Below, one piece after another: positions 12,701 to 21,700 of a stretch of 64,000 nt of DNA. This stretch comes from Brienomyrus brachyistius (lineage: Eukaryota; Chordata; Actinopteri; Osteoglossiformes; Mormyridae). Location of the stretch: the NCBI RefSeq assembly GCF_023856365.1, contig NC_064539.1:12785519-12849518 (forward strand). Direction: 5' to 3'. The position numbers and the translations under genes were made by a program. The notes under the pieces are model-generated. The model saw only the letters and a program-made list of their open reading frames with translations. It was not told where the DNA came from and ran no database searches. Within the stretch, counting starts at the first letter, position 1. The number at the start of each line of letters is the position of its first letter.

Positions 12701-15242
12701 TGGTTTTGTTGGTGTTTTTTTTTAATTGCCTTTGTTTCTCTGCAGCAACTGAAGTTCATGCACACCCCTCACCAGTTTCTCCTGCTCAGCAGTCCGCCCG
12801 CCAAAGAATCCAACTTCAGAGCTGCCAAAAACCTTTTTGGGAGCACCTTCGCTTTCCAGTATGTTTAAACGCTCATCATGTGCCAACTGTAAAAAACTAT
12901 TTAATATTTTGTTTTTGGTTTTGTTAAGGCGTGGTAGTTTTCTGTAATCTTCTGTGTGATTTTGGCAGAAATTTCGAGTCTTTAATTATAGTTATTGTAG
13001 TTCATTGCTGGACGGCTTGGCGACATCCACCTTCAGCATTGTGGCTTTGAAATTTGCCCCTGCAAAGTTTATTCTCCCGGCATAGCTTGGGATTTCTCTT
13101 GCAGTCCAAAGAATACAAGCTGACTGGCATCCTTTAATTGCCGACCAGGGGGTTTCACACAAAATTCTACAAATTACAACCTAATCTACTAACTATTAAC
13201 CCCCCTCCCCCCACCCCCACCCCACTGCACATTGCCCATGAGAAGTTTATATTGTCTATCAAGCTGGTTTATAGCCTTTTACCGTATTTCTCACATGTTT
13301 TTTATGTCCTATATGTATCCCTTTATCTGCTCTTTTTAGTGGCTCACACATAGAAAATTGGCATTCCATTCTGAGGAACGGTTTGGTTGTTGCCTCCAAT
13401 ACAAGACTTCAGGTAAATAAAGAAAATGTGTAACTGTTGGAGGAAAAAATACCTGTGCAACTGACATTTTCGTTTATGCCTGTATATGTGCATCTGACTA
13501 TGCAGATCCAAATGCTTAAACAAATCTAAGGAATTTGTTAGGATGCAGCTTTGTTTGATTTTAGGAAATCAAACAAAAAAAAAATATTAGAATTGATAAG
13601 CAAATGAAAACGATATCTGTATGATTTTGTTATTTTATAACGAGAGAAAAGACCTTCAAGCATGTTCTTGCTTCAGTATTGCTGTCCCAGGCCTGAGAAG
13701 TACACAGTACTTCCACTGAGCTTTGGCGGACAGTGTGCTTAAGGCTCAGGTTCAGGGGTGAACAGCACCAGAATAGAAAATTTTGTTCCTTTTTATTCAG
13801 CAGTCATGCATGATCAAAACCAAGGCAGTTTTAGGCAGGATGATGAATGAACAAGCCGCTTGTTCTCTGAACATACTTTAATAGGATCTCAGTGAAGGAA
13901 TTGGTAGCAGTTTCTGGTCAAAAGAGCATTCTAAAATTATACTCTTTTGATGTAGTCCATTTTACAAAATAAGCGTATATTCTAATATCTTTATATCAAG
14001 TTGATAATATTCTTTGCTGCATTTAAATCATATAACATTCAGTGAAAGCAACATTTACATTAGATTAAAAGATTAAAACACCATTTTATTTCAGAAATGA
14101 CAATTTTCATATGCTGGAAGTAATCATGCCTGTAGTTAATTATTTTTTAGGATGTATTCAAATTTGTATTAAAATATAACTATCAATGTTCCTATAGGAT
14201 TGCTTTTATTTTGAAATGTTTTTAAGTAAATTTTTATTAGTTTTTTTTATACGCCATTTACAGCTCCATGGCGCCATCTATGGGAGTGGAATCTATGTCA
14301 GCCCTATGTCAAGTATTTCCTTTGGCTACTCAGGTAAGAATCATGTATTTGATGTTTTCTAAATGTGCTTAATACCCAGGCCAGTTAGGTCATGGATTCA
14401 TTTGTGATTCATTTATTGTATAACATTTCACAGGGATAAACAAAAAGCAGCAGAAAGTTTCTTCAAAGGACGAGAGTACATCACACAGCAAAACGAACAT
14501 GAATCTGCAGGTGGAAAATTCATTGTTTACTTTATAAATGTGTTTTTTTTATAATAGCTGGACATTGGTAATAAAATTGGTCATTTTAAGTATTTGAAAG
14601 TTAATTTGCCTTTGTGACATCTGAAAAATGTACATTGCACATTTTTTTTCTTCAAGGCCCAGAAGAGGGGGCAGCAGCCACAATTCTTGCAGAGTCGAAA
14701 TTTGAAGTGTATAGCATTGTGTGAAGGTAAGTCTGTCAATATGTGTACATTCAGGTTCAATGTTCATAATTAGTACTGACATTCCGATTTTCTCCTTTAG
14801 TCATTACATCTCCTGATCTGGACAAACATGGTGATATCTGGGTTGTCCCCAACACAGATAATGTCTGTACAAGATTTTTTTTTGTGTAAGTATTGGCACT
14901 TTCTTAATAACGCATCCTTATAAACATATCTGATGATTAAGGCACAGGTTAATCGAAGCAAATGTGTATTTTATTAGCGGAGTTATGTTTACCAGTACAG
15001 AAAATAGTTAAATACATTGTGCGATATAGATCTAAATTAAAATGTTAATCATTATTGTCTTCATGTATATATATTTATTTTGCTGCTGAGAATGTTTGCC
15101 TTTCATTATAAGTCACTAGTAATCATTGATGCCTTTCAGTTATGAAGATGGGCAGGTTGGTGACACAAACATCAACACACAGGACAACAGCATCCACAGA
15201 GAGATCTTGCGAGTTATAGGCAATCAGACGGCAACTGGATAA
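702..15242 (+). CDS. parp8: PARP8 mono-ADP-ribosyltransferase, 20 coding exons, 5' end outside window
   Basis: Twenty exons with AG acceptors and GT donors join into one open frame of 2145 nt (714 residues plus TAA). Family knowledge: PARP8/ARTD16 transfers a single ADP-ribose from NAD+ to protein side chains, and the tagged human protein has been reported at the nuclear envelope. In order, the sequence shows an N-terminal part (window residues 1-148), a basic Ser/Cys repeat region (about 172-290), a Cys-containing segment (EYCVVCDEPHVF), a helical regulatory part (385-518) and a C-terminal ADP-ribosyltransferase fold. That fold shows FHGSHIENW, YGSGIYVSPMSS and CTRFFFVYEDG, and the protein ends IGNQTATG. 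The repeat region separates PARP8 from its shorter paralogue PARP6. About 140 N-terminal residues lie upstream. No frameshift or stop is seen, so the gene looks functional. The paralogue assignment is the main residual doubt. Confidence 0.95.
2262..2607 (+). mobile_element. Diverged V-SINE
   Basis: The tRNA-like head (gtggcacagtg, agcactgttgcctcgcacctc), the central domain (gcatgttctccccgt, agtccaaaaacatgctgagg) and a decayed tail (aacgaatgaatga) are all present. It is clearly more mutated than the copies at 36-393, 11719-12069 and 21338-21700. Confidence 0.85.
5010..5146 (+). mobile_element. Tc1/mariner transposase remnant
   Basis: Translation in one frame shows the decayed Tc1 landmarks NDNDPKC, EWPSQ and SIEMLWH, which match the D-E-catalytic region of Tc1-like transposases. 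It is too short and mutated to be active. Confidence 0.65.
5357..5417 (+). CDS. parp8: PARP8 window exon 2
   Basis: Acceptor tttcag, donor gtaagt. It encodes EYGAIDDVDIDLHIDVSFLD, an acidic stretch. At 61 nt it restores phase 0 after exon 1. Confidence 0.93.
5581..5671 (+). CDS. parp8: PARP8 window exon 3
   Basis: The acceptor follows a C-rich tract (ccccccag); the donor is gtgaag. It encodes EEIAVAWDVIRTEPVIVRLH followed by CSLTQYLNGP, ending one base into a Val codon. Confidence 0.93.
5926..5992 (+). CDS. parp8: PARP8 window exon 4
   Basis: Acceptor tttcag, donor gtatgt. It encodes PTVDVFQVSTKNRFGLGHQL and ends two bases into a Lys codon. Confidence 0.93.
6229..6384. mobile_element. Palindromic hAT-type MITE in PARP8 intron
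   Basis: A 156-bp element that folds on itself. Its left end begins cagaggtggaaatttcaggt; its right end is nearly the reverse complement (aaatgtccaactctg). It is flanked by a perfect 8-bp duplication agaattaa (6221-6228 and 6385-6392), the size expected of hAT elements. Related copies lie at 27506-27985 and 35845-35971. Confidence 0.85.
6454..6582 (+). CDS. parp8: PARP8 window exon 5
   Basis: Acceptor ttccag, donor gtaatg. It encodes IMQTFVTQQWKSHSKDK and then a Lys/Ser-rich stretch ending SPLHIFSTLR. The basic composition continues into the next exon. Confidence 0.92.
6740..7298 (+). CDS. parp8: PARP8 window exon 6, repeat-encoding exon
   Basis: Acceptor ttgtag, donor gtaaga. It is the largest exon (559 nt) and is visibly more GC-rich than the flanking introns. 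It encodes six copies of a basic motif, roughly K-x-H-K-L-L-x-R-S-C-S, starting near 6813, 6879, 6945, 7011, 7080 and 7146. It is followed by GRRLSLTSGLIGILAPS, where RRLSL fits a basophilic-kinase site. An open frame runs past the donor to 7373, but homology stops at 7298 and the downstream exon joins in phase there. Confidence 0.93.
7515..7568 (+). CDS. parp8: PARP8 window exon 7
   Basis: A 54-nt phase-0 exon after gcaag, with donor gtagtt. It encodes PNYGAKSIPVRDRGFLVQ, which matches the PARP8 family. The short acceptor tract and the gtag donor are weaker than those of neighbouring exons. Confidence 0.88.
7660..7755 (+). CDS. parp8: PARP8 window exon 8
   Basis: Acceptor ttacag, donor gtaagt, 32 codons in phase 0. 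It contains EQRIPVLNEYCVVCDEPHVF with its closely spaced C-x-x-C pair. Confidence 0.94.
7756..8874 (+). other. parp8: PARP8 intron between window exons 8 and 9
   Basis: A 1.1-kb GT-AG intron. The stretch 8400-8645 is less AT-rich than its surroundings, but I recognise no element in it. Confidence 0.8.
8875..8967 (+). CDS. parp8: PARP8 window exon 9
   Basis: Acceptor ttgcag, donor gtactg, 31 codons in phase 0. It encodes PTVCERELCVFAFQTLGVMN followed by EAADEIATGAQ, a highly conserved helical part of PARP6/8 proteins. Confidence 0.95.
9348..9473 (+). CDS. parp8: PARP8 window exon 10
   Basis: Acceptor taccag, donor gtatgt, 42 codons in phase 0. It encodes VVDLLVSMCRSALESPRKVV and ends LAFNPR. 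Confidence 0.95.
9660..9725 (+). CDS. parp8: PARP8 window exon 11
   Basis: Acceptor tttttag, donor gtaagt, 22 codons in phase 0. It encodes KKDYDRVMKALDSIASIREM and then TQ. Confidence 0.95.
10368..10435 (+). CDS. parp8: PARP8 window exon 12
   Basis: Acceptor gcaaag, donor gtgagt. It encodes APYLEIKKQMDKHDPLAHPL and then LQ, and splits a Trp codon. Confidence 0.94.
10436..12254 (+). other. parp8: PARP8 intron between window exons 12 and 13
   Basis: A 1.8-kb GT-AG intron with a short CA-rich run near 10663-10690 and a young V-SINE at 11719-12069. Nothing else is recognised. Confidence 0.85.
11719..12069 (+). mobile_element. Young V-SINE with perfect target-site duplication
   Basis: A complete copy with head (ggtggtgcagtggttagcac), B-box like gggttcgattc, the conserved central domain and a GGAT tail. 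It is flanked by a perfect 13-bp duplication aattataaaacta (11706-11718 and 12070-12082), the hallmark of LINE-mediated retroposition. The intact duplication suggests a recent insertion. Confidence 0.93.
12255..12303 (+). CDS. parp8: PARP8 window exon 13
   Basis: Acceptor ctacag, donor gtaagt. It encodes VISSNRSHIVKLPVNR after the split Trp. The preceding intron holds a young V-SINE. Confidence 0.94.
12746..12858 (+). CDS. parp8: PARP8 window exon 14, start of catalytic domain
   Basis: Acceptor ctgcag, donor gtatgt. It encodes QLKFMHTPHQFLLLSSPPAK and ends FGSTFAF plus two bases of the catalytic His codon. Confidence 0.94.
13340..13412 (+). CDS. parp8: PARP8 window exon 15, catalytic His
   Basis: Acceptor tttttag, donor gtaaat. 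The split codon completes the NAD+-binding His of the H-G-S motif. It encodes GSHIENWHSILRNGLVVASN and then TRLQ. Confidence 0.95.
14264..14333 (+). CDS. parp8: PARP8 window exon 16, catalytic Tyr
   Basis: Acceptor ttacag, donor gtaaga. It encodes LHGAIYGSGIYVSPMSSISF and then GYS. The Tyr of GIYVSP corresponds to the second residue of the ART catalytic triad. Confidence 0.95.
14434..14510 (+). CDS. parp8: PARP8 window exon 17, linker
   Basis: Acceptor ttcacag, donor gtggaa. It encodes a hydrophilic Lys/Ser-rich linker (INKKQQKVSSKDESTSHSKT), less conserved in the family than its neighbours. Confidence 0.9.
14657..14726 (+). CDS. parp8: PARP8 window exon 18
   Basis: Acceptor ttcaag, donor gtaagt. 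It encodes AQKRGQQPQFLQSRNLKCIA and then LCE. The NLKCIALCE strand is typical of PARP6/8. Confidence 0.93.
14801..14885 (+). CDS. parp8: PARP8 window exon 19
   Basis: Acceptor ctttag, donor gtaagt. It encodes VITSPDLDKHGDIWVVPNTD and ends CTRFFF. A run of nine T encodes the FFF next to the donor. Confidence 0.95.
15140..15242 (+). CDS. parp8: PARP8 window exon 20, last coding exon
   Basis: Acceptor tttcag. It encodes YEDGQVGDTNINTQDNSIHR and ends RVIGNQTATG, with the TAA stop at 15240-15242. The last residues match the very conserved PARP8 C terminus. Confidence 0.96.
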
Positions 15243-17805
15243 GGATGCTGACTCTTTACTCTACCCTGAGTTCACACTTTATAGCCTCAAAGCTGGATTT
15301 TGAGCTAAAGTGGTGATTATAGTATGATTTGATAAGCATGGAACACTACTAAGAAATTTACATTGGTTTGAAATCTTAAAAAGTGAAACCTTTGTACCCT
15401 GGTATGAAGTATGAAAAAAATAAGTACACTGAGCCTTCTGCTATTACAAATTCTGACTTTATTTTTTAAGTACAGTAACCTACACTGTTTATGAATTGTC
15501 AGGAAAGTCCAGTTTGACCGATGGACTGCTTTCATCTTTTTTAATAAAAAAAAGAAAAAAAGTAACATTCTTGGTGAAATTGATAGGATTTATCATAGTT
15601 GTTGAACCTTTACAGTAATTTGGTACTCCTGTATAACAAAAAGCCAAATCTCACAAGATGTTTACTAAATGAGACATGTCTGTTTGCAGTGTAGTTAGTG
15701 AACAACAATGGTGTTGATATGCACTTTAATTGATGTTTTTGGTATACAATGTATTACACTTATCAAAATGCCTCCCCCCCCCCATTATCAATTGTCAGTC
15801 ATATTTAACTGATCAGTTTTCTTCCAAATAGGGTGATTTACACAAGATTCATGCTTGACTACAATGAAAGTTATCCAAACCTAATACTTTTAAGCATAAG
15901 AAAACCATCAATGTCGTCATCTACTTACCTGGCCATGCTGTTGGCTTCAGAGCAGTGATAAAACGGTTGCTGTAGGGATGTTCCCAGCCTACCTCCCACA
16001 GTTGGTTAATTTCTCTTCATAAGCCCAACACAAAGCCCAATGACAATAATGGTTGCTGCTCAATACACCAGCAGTAACTGGTTTACAGCAATTGGTCAGT
16101 GCTTCTTTTTCCAGTCTTCGGTTTTTATCTGCCTTCAACTTCTGATATACAAATGATATTCTATGATGTTTAAAAAAAATCGCGGGGAGAGACTTAACAG
16201 GTTATTTTTTAAGGGATGGGGTTTATATGGGGGAACACAAAGCTTGTGTTTGAGGTTCCGCTTTTATATTTGGCCATTTCTTTCTAATTGTAGACATTTA
16301 TAAGTGAGTCAATTAAATCAAAATATCACATGCTCCCCTTGCTTATTTTTCATCAGTTAAGACACATTACAGAAAACTTTGATTAATGTCTGATCAATGG
16401 TTATCAAAAGCAATAAATGAGAGTAAAAAATTTGGTTAAAATAGATGATTAGGTAAGTATTTTCATAGTTTTAAGGAATGCTGTTAGTTTGATATTATAG
16501 ATTTTATTTGTCCAATTGTTCATTACTGATTGAATATTTAATATGGCACATCCTTGTGTCTCCTTTTAATTGAAATAGCATAGAAGGTATTAAAACTTGT
16601 AGTTTCTTTTGACAAAATTATTTCAAATGAGAAGTTAAATTTTTGACCAGGAGCATTATTCTATTATCAGCTGAAGTAAATGCTCTTAACACTGTATCAG
16701 TGTTATAGTATATATGGATATTATGATAAATATAATGAACATTTTTGTTAAAAATGTTCAATGTGTTTAAAGTGGTGTGTACATGTTGTAATATATTCCC
16801 CTATTCGAAAAAAAGGGAAAAAATTGGAAATTAAAATTTGGTGAAGATTTCATAAATGTATATCATGAAATGCGCACTGTTCCTTAATTCCAGTTTCAAA
16901 ATGCTGTTTATTAAAATAATAGTGAAACTTTGATTAATGCTGAGTTAAGGCTTTTACAATATTTATGTTTAATTTATTATCTGAACCTGATAGCTTAATG
17001 GATTCCCCAAACTGAAGTTCCATTTGATTCTTCATATGTATATTTGGAATATATAATGGTTCTTGTTTTAGGTACTATATGCTCCCACCGTATAGAAAAG
17101 AAATTTATTACGATTCAGTTAAAAATACTCCTATTGTAAATACCTGATGGTTACAGTTTTATAGTCCTTTTTTATTTAATTCAAAATGTGAATCAAATGT
17201 GTTACACAAATAAATGGATAGTACATGAGGTAAAACAGCGAAAATGAATTCATTAGTCCCTTTTCTATAACAGTATTGTCTTCGTTTTCAATATGGTGGC
17301 TACTTATTTTTTTTTATAATTTTTGTAAATCATATTCATTAAAAAAAATACATCCATAAAAATGAATAAAATTGCATTGATTTGCAACACATAAACTGAA
17401 TGGTTAAAATCAATAATTAGAAATAAAAATAAGGAGAGCATAACGTCGGAAGAACAACATAGTGAATGTGGGTGAGTTGTGCTATTTTCTTGGTTTGTTT
17501 TATTTTTTTGTTAAATGGTTTTCATTTGAAACTTTTGAAGTTTGATTATCTCTGCCCTGCACAAAACAGTAAATACTTCTGCTAATTAGCCTTTGGTGCC
17601 TTAGAAACAGAGTAATGGCAAATATACTGTAAATATTGTAAATACTGCCACTAAAACATGAACGCCAAATATTTTCTGTATTGAGTTTCTACAGTTTTTT
17701 TTTTCCTTTTGCAATCAAATCAAGCTTTTTCTGGCATTTTATTAGTTATGGAATAATAGCTTATGTATCTGTTTACTTTCAATAAATTTACATTTGTTTA
17801 AACCA
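15243..17805 (+). other. parp8: Probable PARP8 3' untranslated region
   Basis: This AT-rich stretch follows the stop and has no recognisable repeat and no plausible ORF. Several AATAAA-like signals occur. The one at 17781-17786 is followed by a T/G-rich tract (about 17817-17835) and is the best candidate for the distal cleavage signal. Shorter 3' ends, for example near 15545, are possible. The extent is inferred. Confidence 0.45.
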
Positions 17806-17944
17806 GATGTTTGACATATTTTTGGTTTTTGCTGTTATGTACGAGAACCTTTTAAAAACTAAGCAAATTCTGTTTATTTAAAATGAAAGAGAATGTGTTT
17901 GTTTTTCCTCCATTAAAATGTTAACATTAAAAATGCTTTTAAGG

Positions 17945-18055
17945 GAGTGGTCTTTCACCACCAGGGTTGTGGGTTCAGTTTGCACCCCAGGCTTGAATGT
18001 TCTGTGCATGTGCGGGTTTCCTCTGGGAATTCCAGTGTTGTCCTACAATTCAGTA
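17945..18055 (+). mobile_element. Decayed 5' part of a V-SINE
   Basis: A tRNA-like B-box region (gggttcagtttgcacc) is followed by a mutated central domain (gcgggtttcctctgg). The element stops abruptly at an inverted V-SINE scrap. Confidence 0.6.
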
Positions 18056-18065
18056 TAACATCGAC

Positions 18066-18295
18066 ATCCATCCATTCTTGCTGCTTCTACTGGGTAGTAT
18101 CACAGTTTCATCCTAGGCTATGAAAAATACCCTGCTGAGGGTGCCAGTCCTTCACAGGGCACATACACAGTCATGCATTTCGAGCAACTTAGAGACACCA
18201 GTTACCCTGACTGCATGTCTTTAGACTGAGTCAGGGAAGCATGGAACCTGAAGCAAACCCATCCGCAAATTCCCCACACACAGTGGACAATGACA
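18066..18295 (-). mobile_element. Decayed V-SINE, inverted relative to its neighbour
   Basis: It starts with the tail (tccatccattc) and runs through cttcacagggcacata and tctttagactgagtcaggg to the central domain in reverse. With 17945-18055 it makes a tail-facing inverted pair of old SINEs. Confidence 0.65.
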
Positions 18296-18668
18296 TCTGA
18301 CAAATATAAAAAATTACGACATTCCTTGGAATTAACAGATGCATTACAGACTCCTCATACAGCTTACTGTTGATGACAGTATATGAAATAGGTGAAATGC
18401 TTCACATTGAGACCTTGGAAGTGGTTAATTTTCCACCTTAGTTGTATTGCAAGGAGATATTATGCCCTTATTGTAAAGAGACAGATCGGCTACTTGTTAA
18501 TACCTGGGAAATTAATGAAATAGGAGAGCATGCCATTAATGTTAGTTGAGAGGCCTTTTTGTACTATAAATGCTGGAATCAGTGTGAGTAGGGCAAGATT
18601 ATCTAGAAGAAAGAAGAAATGTCTCTTTTCCTATGGACTTGTTCCTAGCTGAATGTCTAAGAAATAAG

Positions 18669-18730
<62 letters not shown>

Positions 18731-19740
18731 ATATATATGCACATACACACATTTACGTAGGTTATTTCTCATGATTAAGCACCAGATAATATAATGCTCA
18801 GTTCTACTCTAACTAAATTGATTTCCATTTGGATTAGGGAAAAAATGAGTAGTTCCTGAACTCCCAAACATCTAATAACGTTTGTGGTGATGACAAATTG
18901 TTGGATGGGCCCAGTAATCTCTAATGTGGCTAGAAGAGCAGATGGTTTAGATGCATTTGACACGTGTTTAAGCCACAAAACCTGCTGAACTTGTTGGTGT
19001 TTCACAAGACAAAATGGCTAAAATGATGGCATGCAGTAGCAGTTCTAGACCATTTCAACTGGAGGGCCAGATGGGGCATTTGTTCTGTTTGGGGGAGGGC
19101 AGATGCATTTGACCTTAATGCCCTCCAAGTATTGCTTACACTAAATTGCCAACAAAAGAAGTAAAAGACAATTTTGAAAACCTATAAGTTTTTATGCAAT
19201 GCTTTGCAGTCACATTTTACATTTTTTACTTTGATTTCTTGTTTAGATTGTCTTGCTTCCACAAGCTTGATTTATTTTTTTCTGTCACCAATTGAAGCGA
19301 CTTGACCACCAGTCACTCATACATTATGAGTCTGTCAAAAAAATGTGCTTATGTTTGTGTTTTGCCTGTTTGCAGCTCACACAATTTTTGCCCACATATA
19401 TAAATGTAATTAATAATAGATGTAATAATATTAATAAATTTGTTTCAGAACGAAGTAGCATACATATTTAGGGGTGCGACAGGGGAGGCCATGCATATTG
19501 TCATGGGGCCACTGCCCCCCCAAAACGCTCCTATTGGTATGCAAGTCTGAAGGACTGGGGGCAACCATGGACGATGGTACATACTACTCCATGATGTATT
19601 TCTATTGACTTGAGCTGCAAGGCAAATCATAAAATCAGTTCTGAATGAATGCTGGTGTAAGTAGTGGTACTTATAATGGGTTTAGAATAATATTTAGAAG
19701 GAAATTCTGATCTGGTTGCAGTACACAAACACTTCATGTT
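18296..19740. other. Intergenic, no gene seen
   Basis: AT-rich sequence containing the GT microsatellite at 18672-18738. No supported ORF or recognised repeat otherwise. Confidence 0.6.
18672..18738. repeat. (GT)n microsatellite grading into (AT)n
   Basis: A pure GT run of about 55 bp followed by a short AT run. Confidence 0.97.
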
Positions 19741-19782
19741 ACCAGGTAAGGGGATGCACACTGATTGCAGCCCATTGCACCA

Positions 19783-20648
19783 CCTCAGGGATGAGAACCT
19801 GAATGCAGCCATGCAATGGGTGATACCTCAGGGATGAGAACCTGAATGCAGCCATGCAATGGGTGATACCTCAGGGATGAGAACCTGAATGCAGCCATGC
19901 AATGGGTGATACCTCAGGGATGAGAACCTGAATGCAGCCATGCAATGTGTGATACCTCAGGGATGAGAACCTGAATGCAGCCATGCAATGGGTGATACCT
20001 CAGGGATGAGAACCTGAATGCAGCCATGCAATGGGTGATACCTCAGGGATGAGAACCTGAATGCAGCCATGCAATGGGTGATACCTCAGGGATGAGAACC
20101 TGAATGCAGCCATGCAATGGGTGATACCTCAGGGATGAGAACCTTAATGCAGCCATGCAATGGGTGATACCTCAGGGATGAGAACCTTAATGCAGCCATG
20201 CAATGGGTGATACCTCAGGGATGAGAACCTGAATGCAGCCATGCAATGGGTGATACCTCAGGGATGAGAACCTGAATGCAGCCATGCAATGGGTGATACC
20301 TCAGGGATGAGAACCTGAATGCAGCCATGCAATGGGTGATACCTCAGGGATGAGAACCTGAATGCAGCCATGCAATGGGTGATACCTCAGGGATGAGAAC
20401 CTGAATGCAGCCATGCAATGGGTGATACCTCAGGGATGAGAACCTGAATGCAGCCATGCAATGGGTGATACCTCAGGGATGAGAACCTGAATGCAGCCAT
20501 GCAATGGGTGATACCTCAGGGATGAGAACCTGAATGCAGGCATGCAATGGGTGATACCTCAGGGATGAGAACCTGAATGCAGCCATGCAATGGGTGATAC
20601 CTCAGGGATGAGAACCTTAATGCAGCCATGCAATGGGTGATACCTCAG
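19783..20648. repeat. 43-bp minisatellite, exactly 20 units
   Basis: The unit (cctcagggatgagaacctga, then atgcagccatgcaatgggtg, then ata) repeats at exact 43-bp spacing from 19783, with the twentieth unit ending at 20642 and a partial cctcag after it. There are no indels. Only point variants occur: G to T in gaacctgaatg (units 9, 10 and 20), a T in unit 4 and a G in unit 18. Because 43 is not a multiple of 3, no reading frame persists. Confidence 0.98.
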
Positions 20649-20929
20649 CACCACACTTTTTTCCAGTGGCTGGAGTGCCAATTTTAAAATGAAACGGTAC
20701 AAACAACACAGATTGTTTTCACAGGATGTTGTTTAAAAAATGGGTCAGATTTCATTCTTCGTTGTAAAATACAGTAGATACATATGGTATGGAGTAAAAT
20801 CTCCCAGGATGCCCATTAATCCGTATGAGCAGCATAGGGCATGAACAGTGAGTATGAAAATGTAAATTATACACCGTCATCATCTTCATTGCATCTCAAG
20901 TGAAGCACTTGCTCCATATTATGGAGTGA

Positions 20930-21150
20930 CAGCTGCATTCTCCACCAGCAGTACATCTTAACATCTCTTCCTTCTCTGGGAATTCTGGATTCCTCCTACA
21001 GTTTAAAAACCTGTGGTCAGGTAAACTAGTGTGTGGGTGCCCAGTAATGGACTGGCATCCTATTCAGACTGTTATGCTGCTTTGCGCCCTCTGCTCTGTG
21101 TTGAGCACCCCCCAATCAACCCTGGCTATGAGAAGCAGTATGAAAATGGG
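20930..21150 (+). mobile_element. Decayed V-SINE
   Basis: Mutated central and 3' domains are visible (gggaattctggattcctcct, taatggactggcatccta) with a weak tail (aaaatgggtgga). Confidence 0.6.
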
Positions 21151-21337
21151 TGGATTGTCACAACATCATGGTGCTGAAGTTTGTTGTTTTATTGTCTAAA
21201 TTGTCATTTAGCACATACTAACTGAGCTGAAGAATCTTAAAATATCTTAAAATACCTAATTTTGTTTGTCACCATAGTACTCTACCAATTTCCATGTTCA
21301 CCAACTTCATTATATTTATATGTTATATGTTTACCCT

Positions 21338-21700
21338 TAGGGGCAGCATGGTGGTGCAGTAGTTAGCACTGTTTCGTCACACTTCTGGGACCGGGGTTCG
21401 AGTCTCCGCCTGGGTCACATGTTTGTGGAGTTTGCATGTTCTCCCCATGTCGTCGTGGGGTTTCCTCTGGGTACTCCGGTTTCCCCCCACAGTCCAAAAA
21501 CATGCTGAGGCTAATTGGAGTTGCTAAAATGCCCGTAGGAGTGCATGTGTGAGTGAAAGGTGTGAGAGTGTGCCCTGCGATGGGCTGGCCCCCCATCCTG
21601 GGTTGTTCCCTGCCTCGTGCCCATTGCTTCCGGGATAGGCTCCGGACCCCCCGCAACCCAGTAGGATAAGCGGTTTGGAAAATGGATGGATGGATGGATA
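21338..21700 (+). mobile_element. V-SINE, near consensus
   Basis: The head is gggcagcatggtggtgcag. B-box like gggttcgagtct, the central domain (ccccatgtcgtcgtggggtt) and the 3' part (ataagcggtttggaaaatgg) lead into a GGAT tail. It is very close to the copies at 36-393 and 11719-12069. No clear flanking duplication was found. Confidence 0.92.

Noticed and set aside
19783..20648. CRISPR-like array of regular repeats
   Set aside because: There are no unique spacers; the units are contiguous 43-bp tandem copies in a vertebrate genome.
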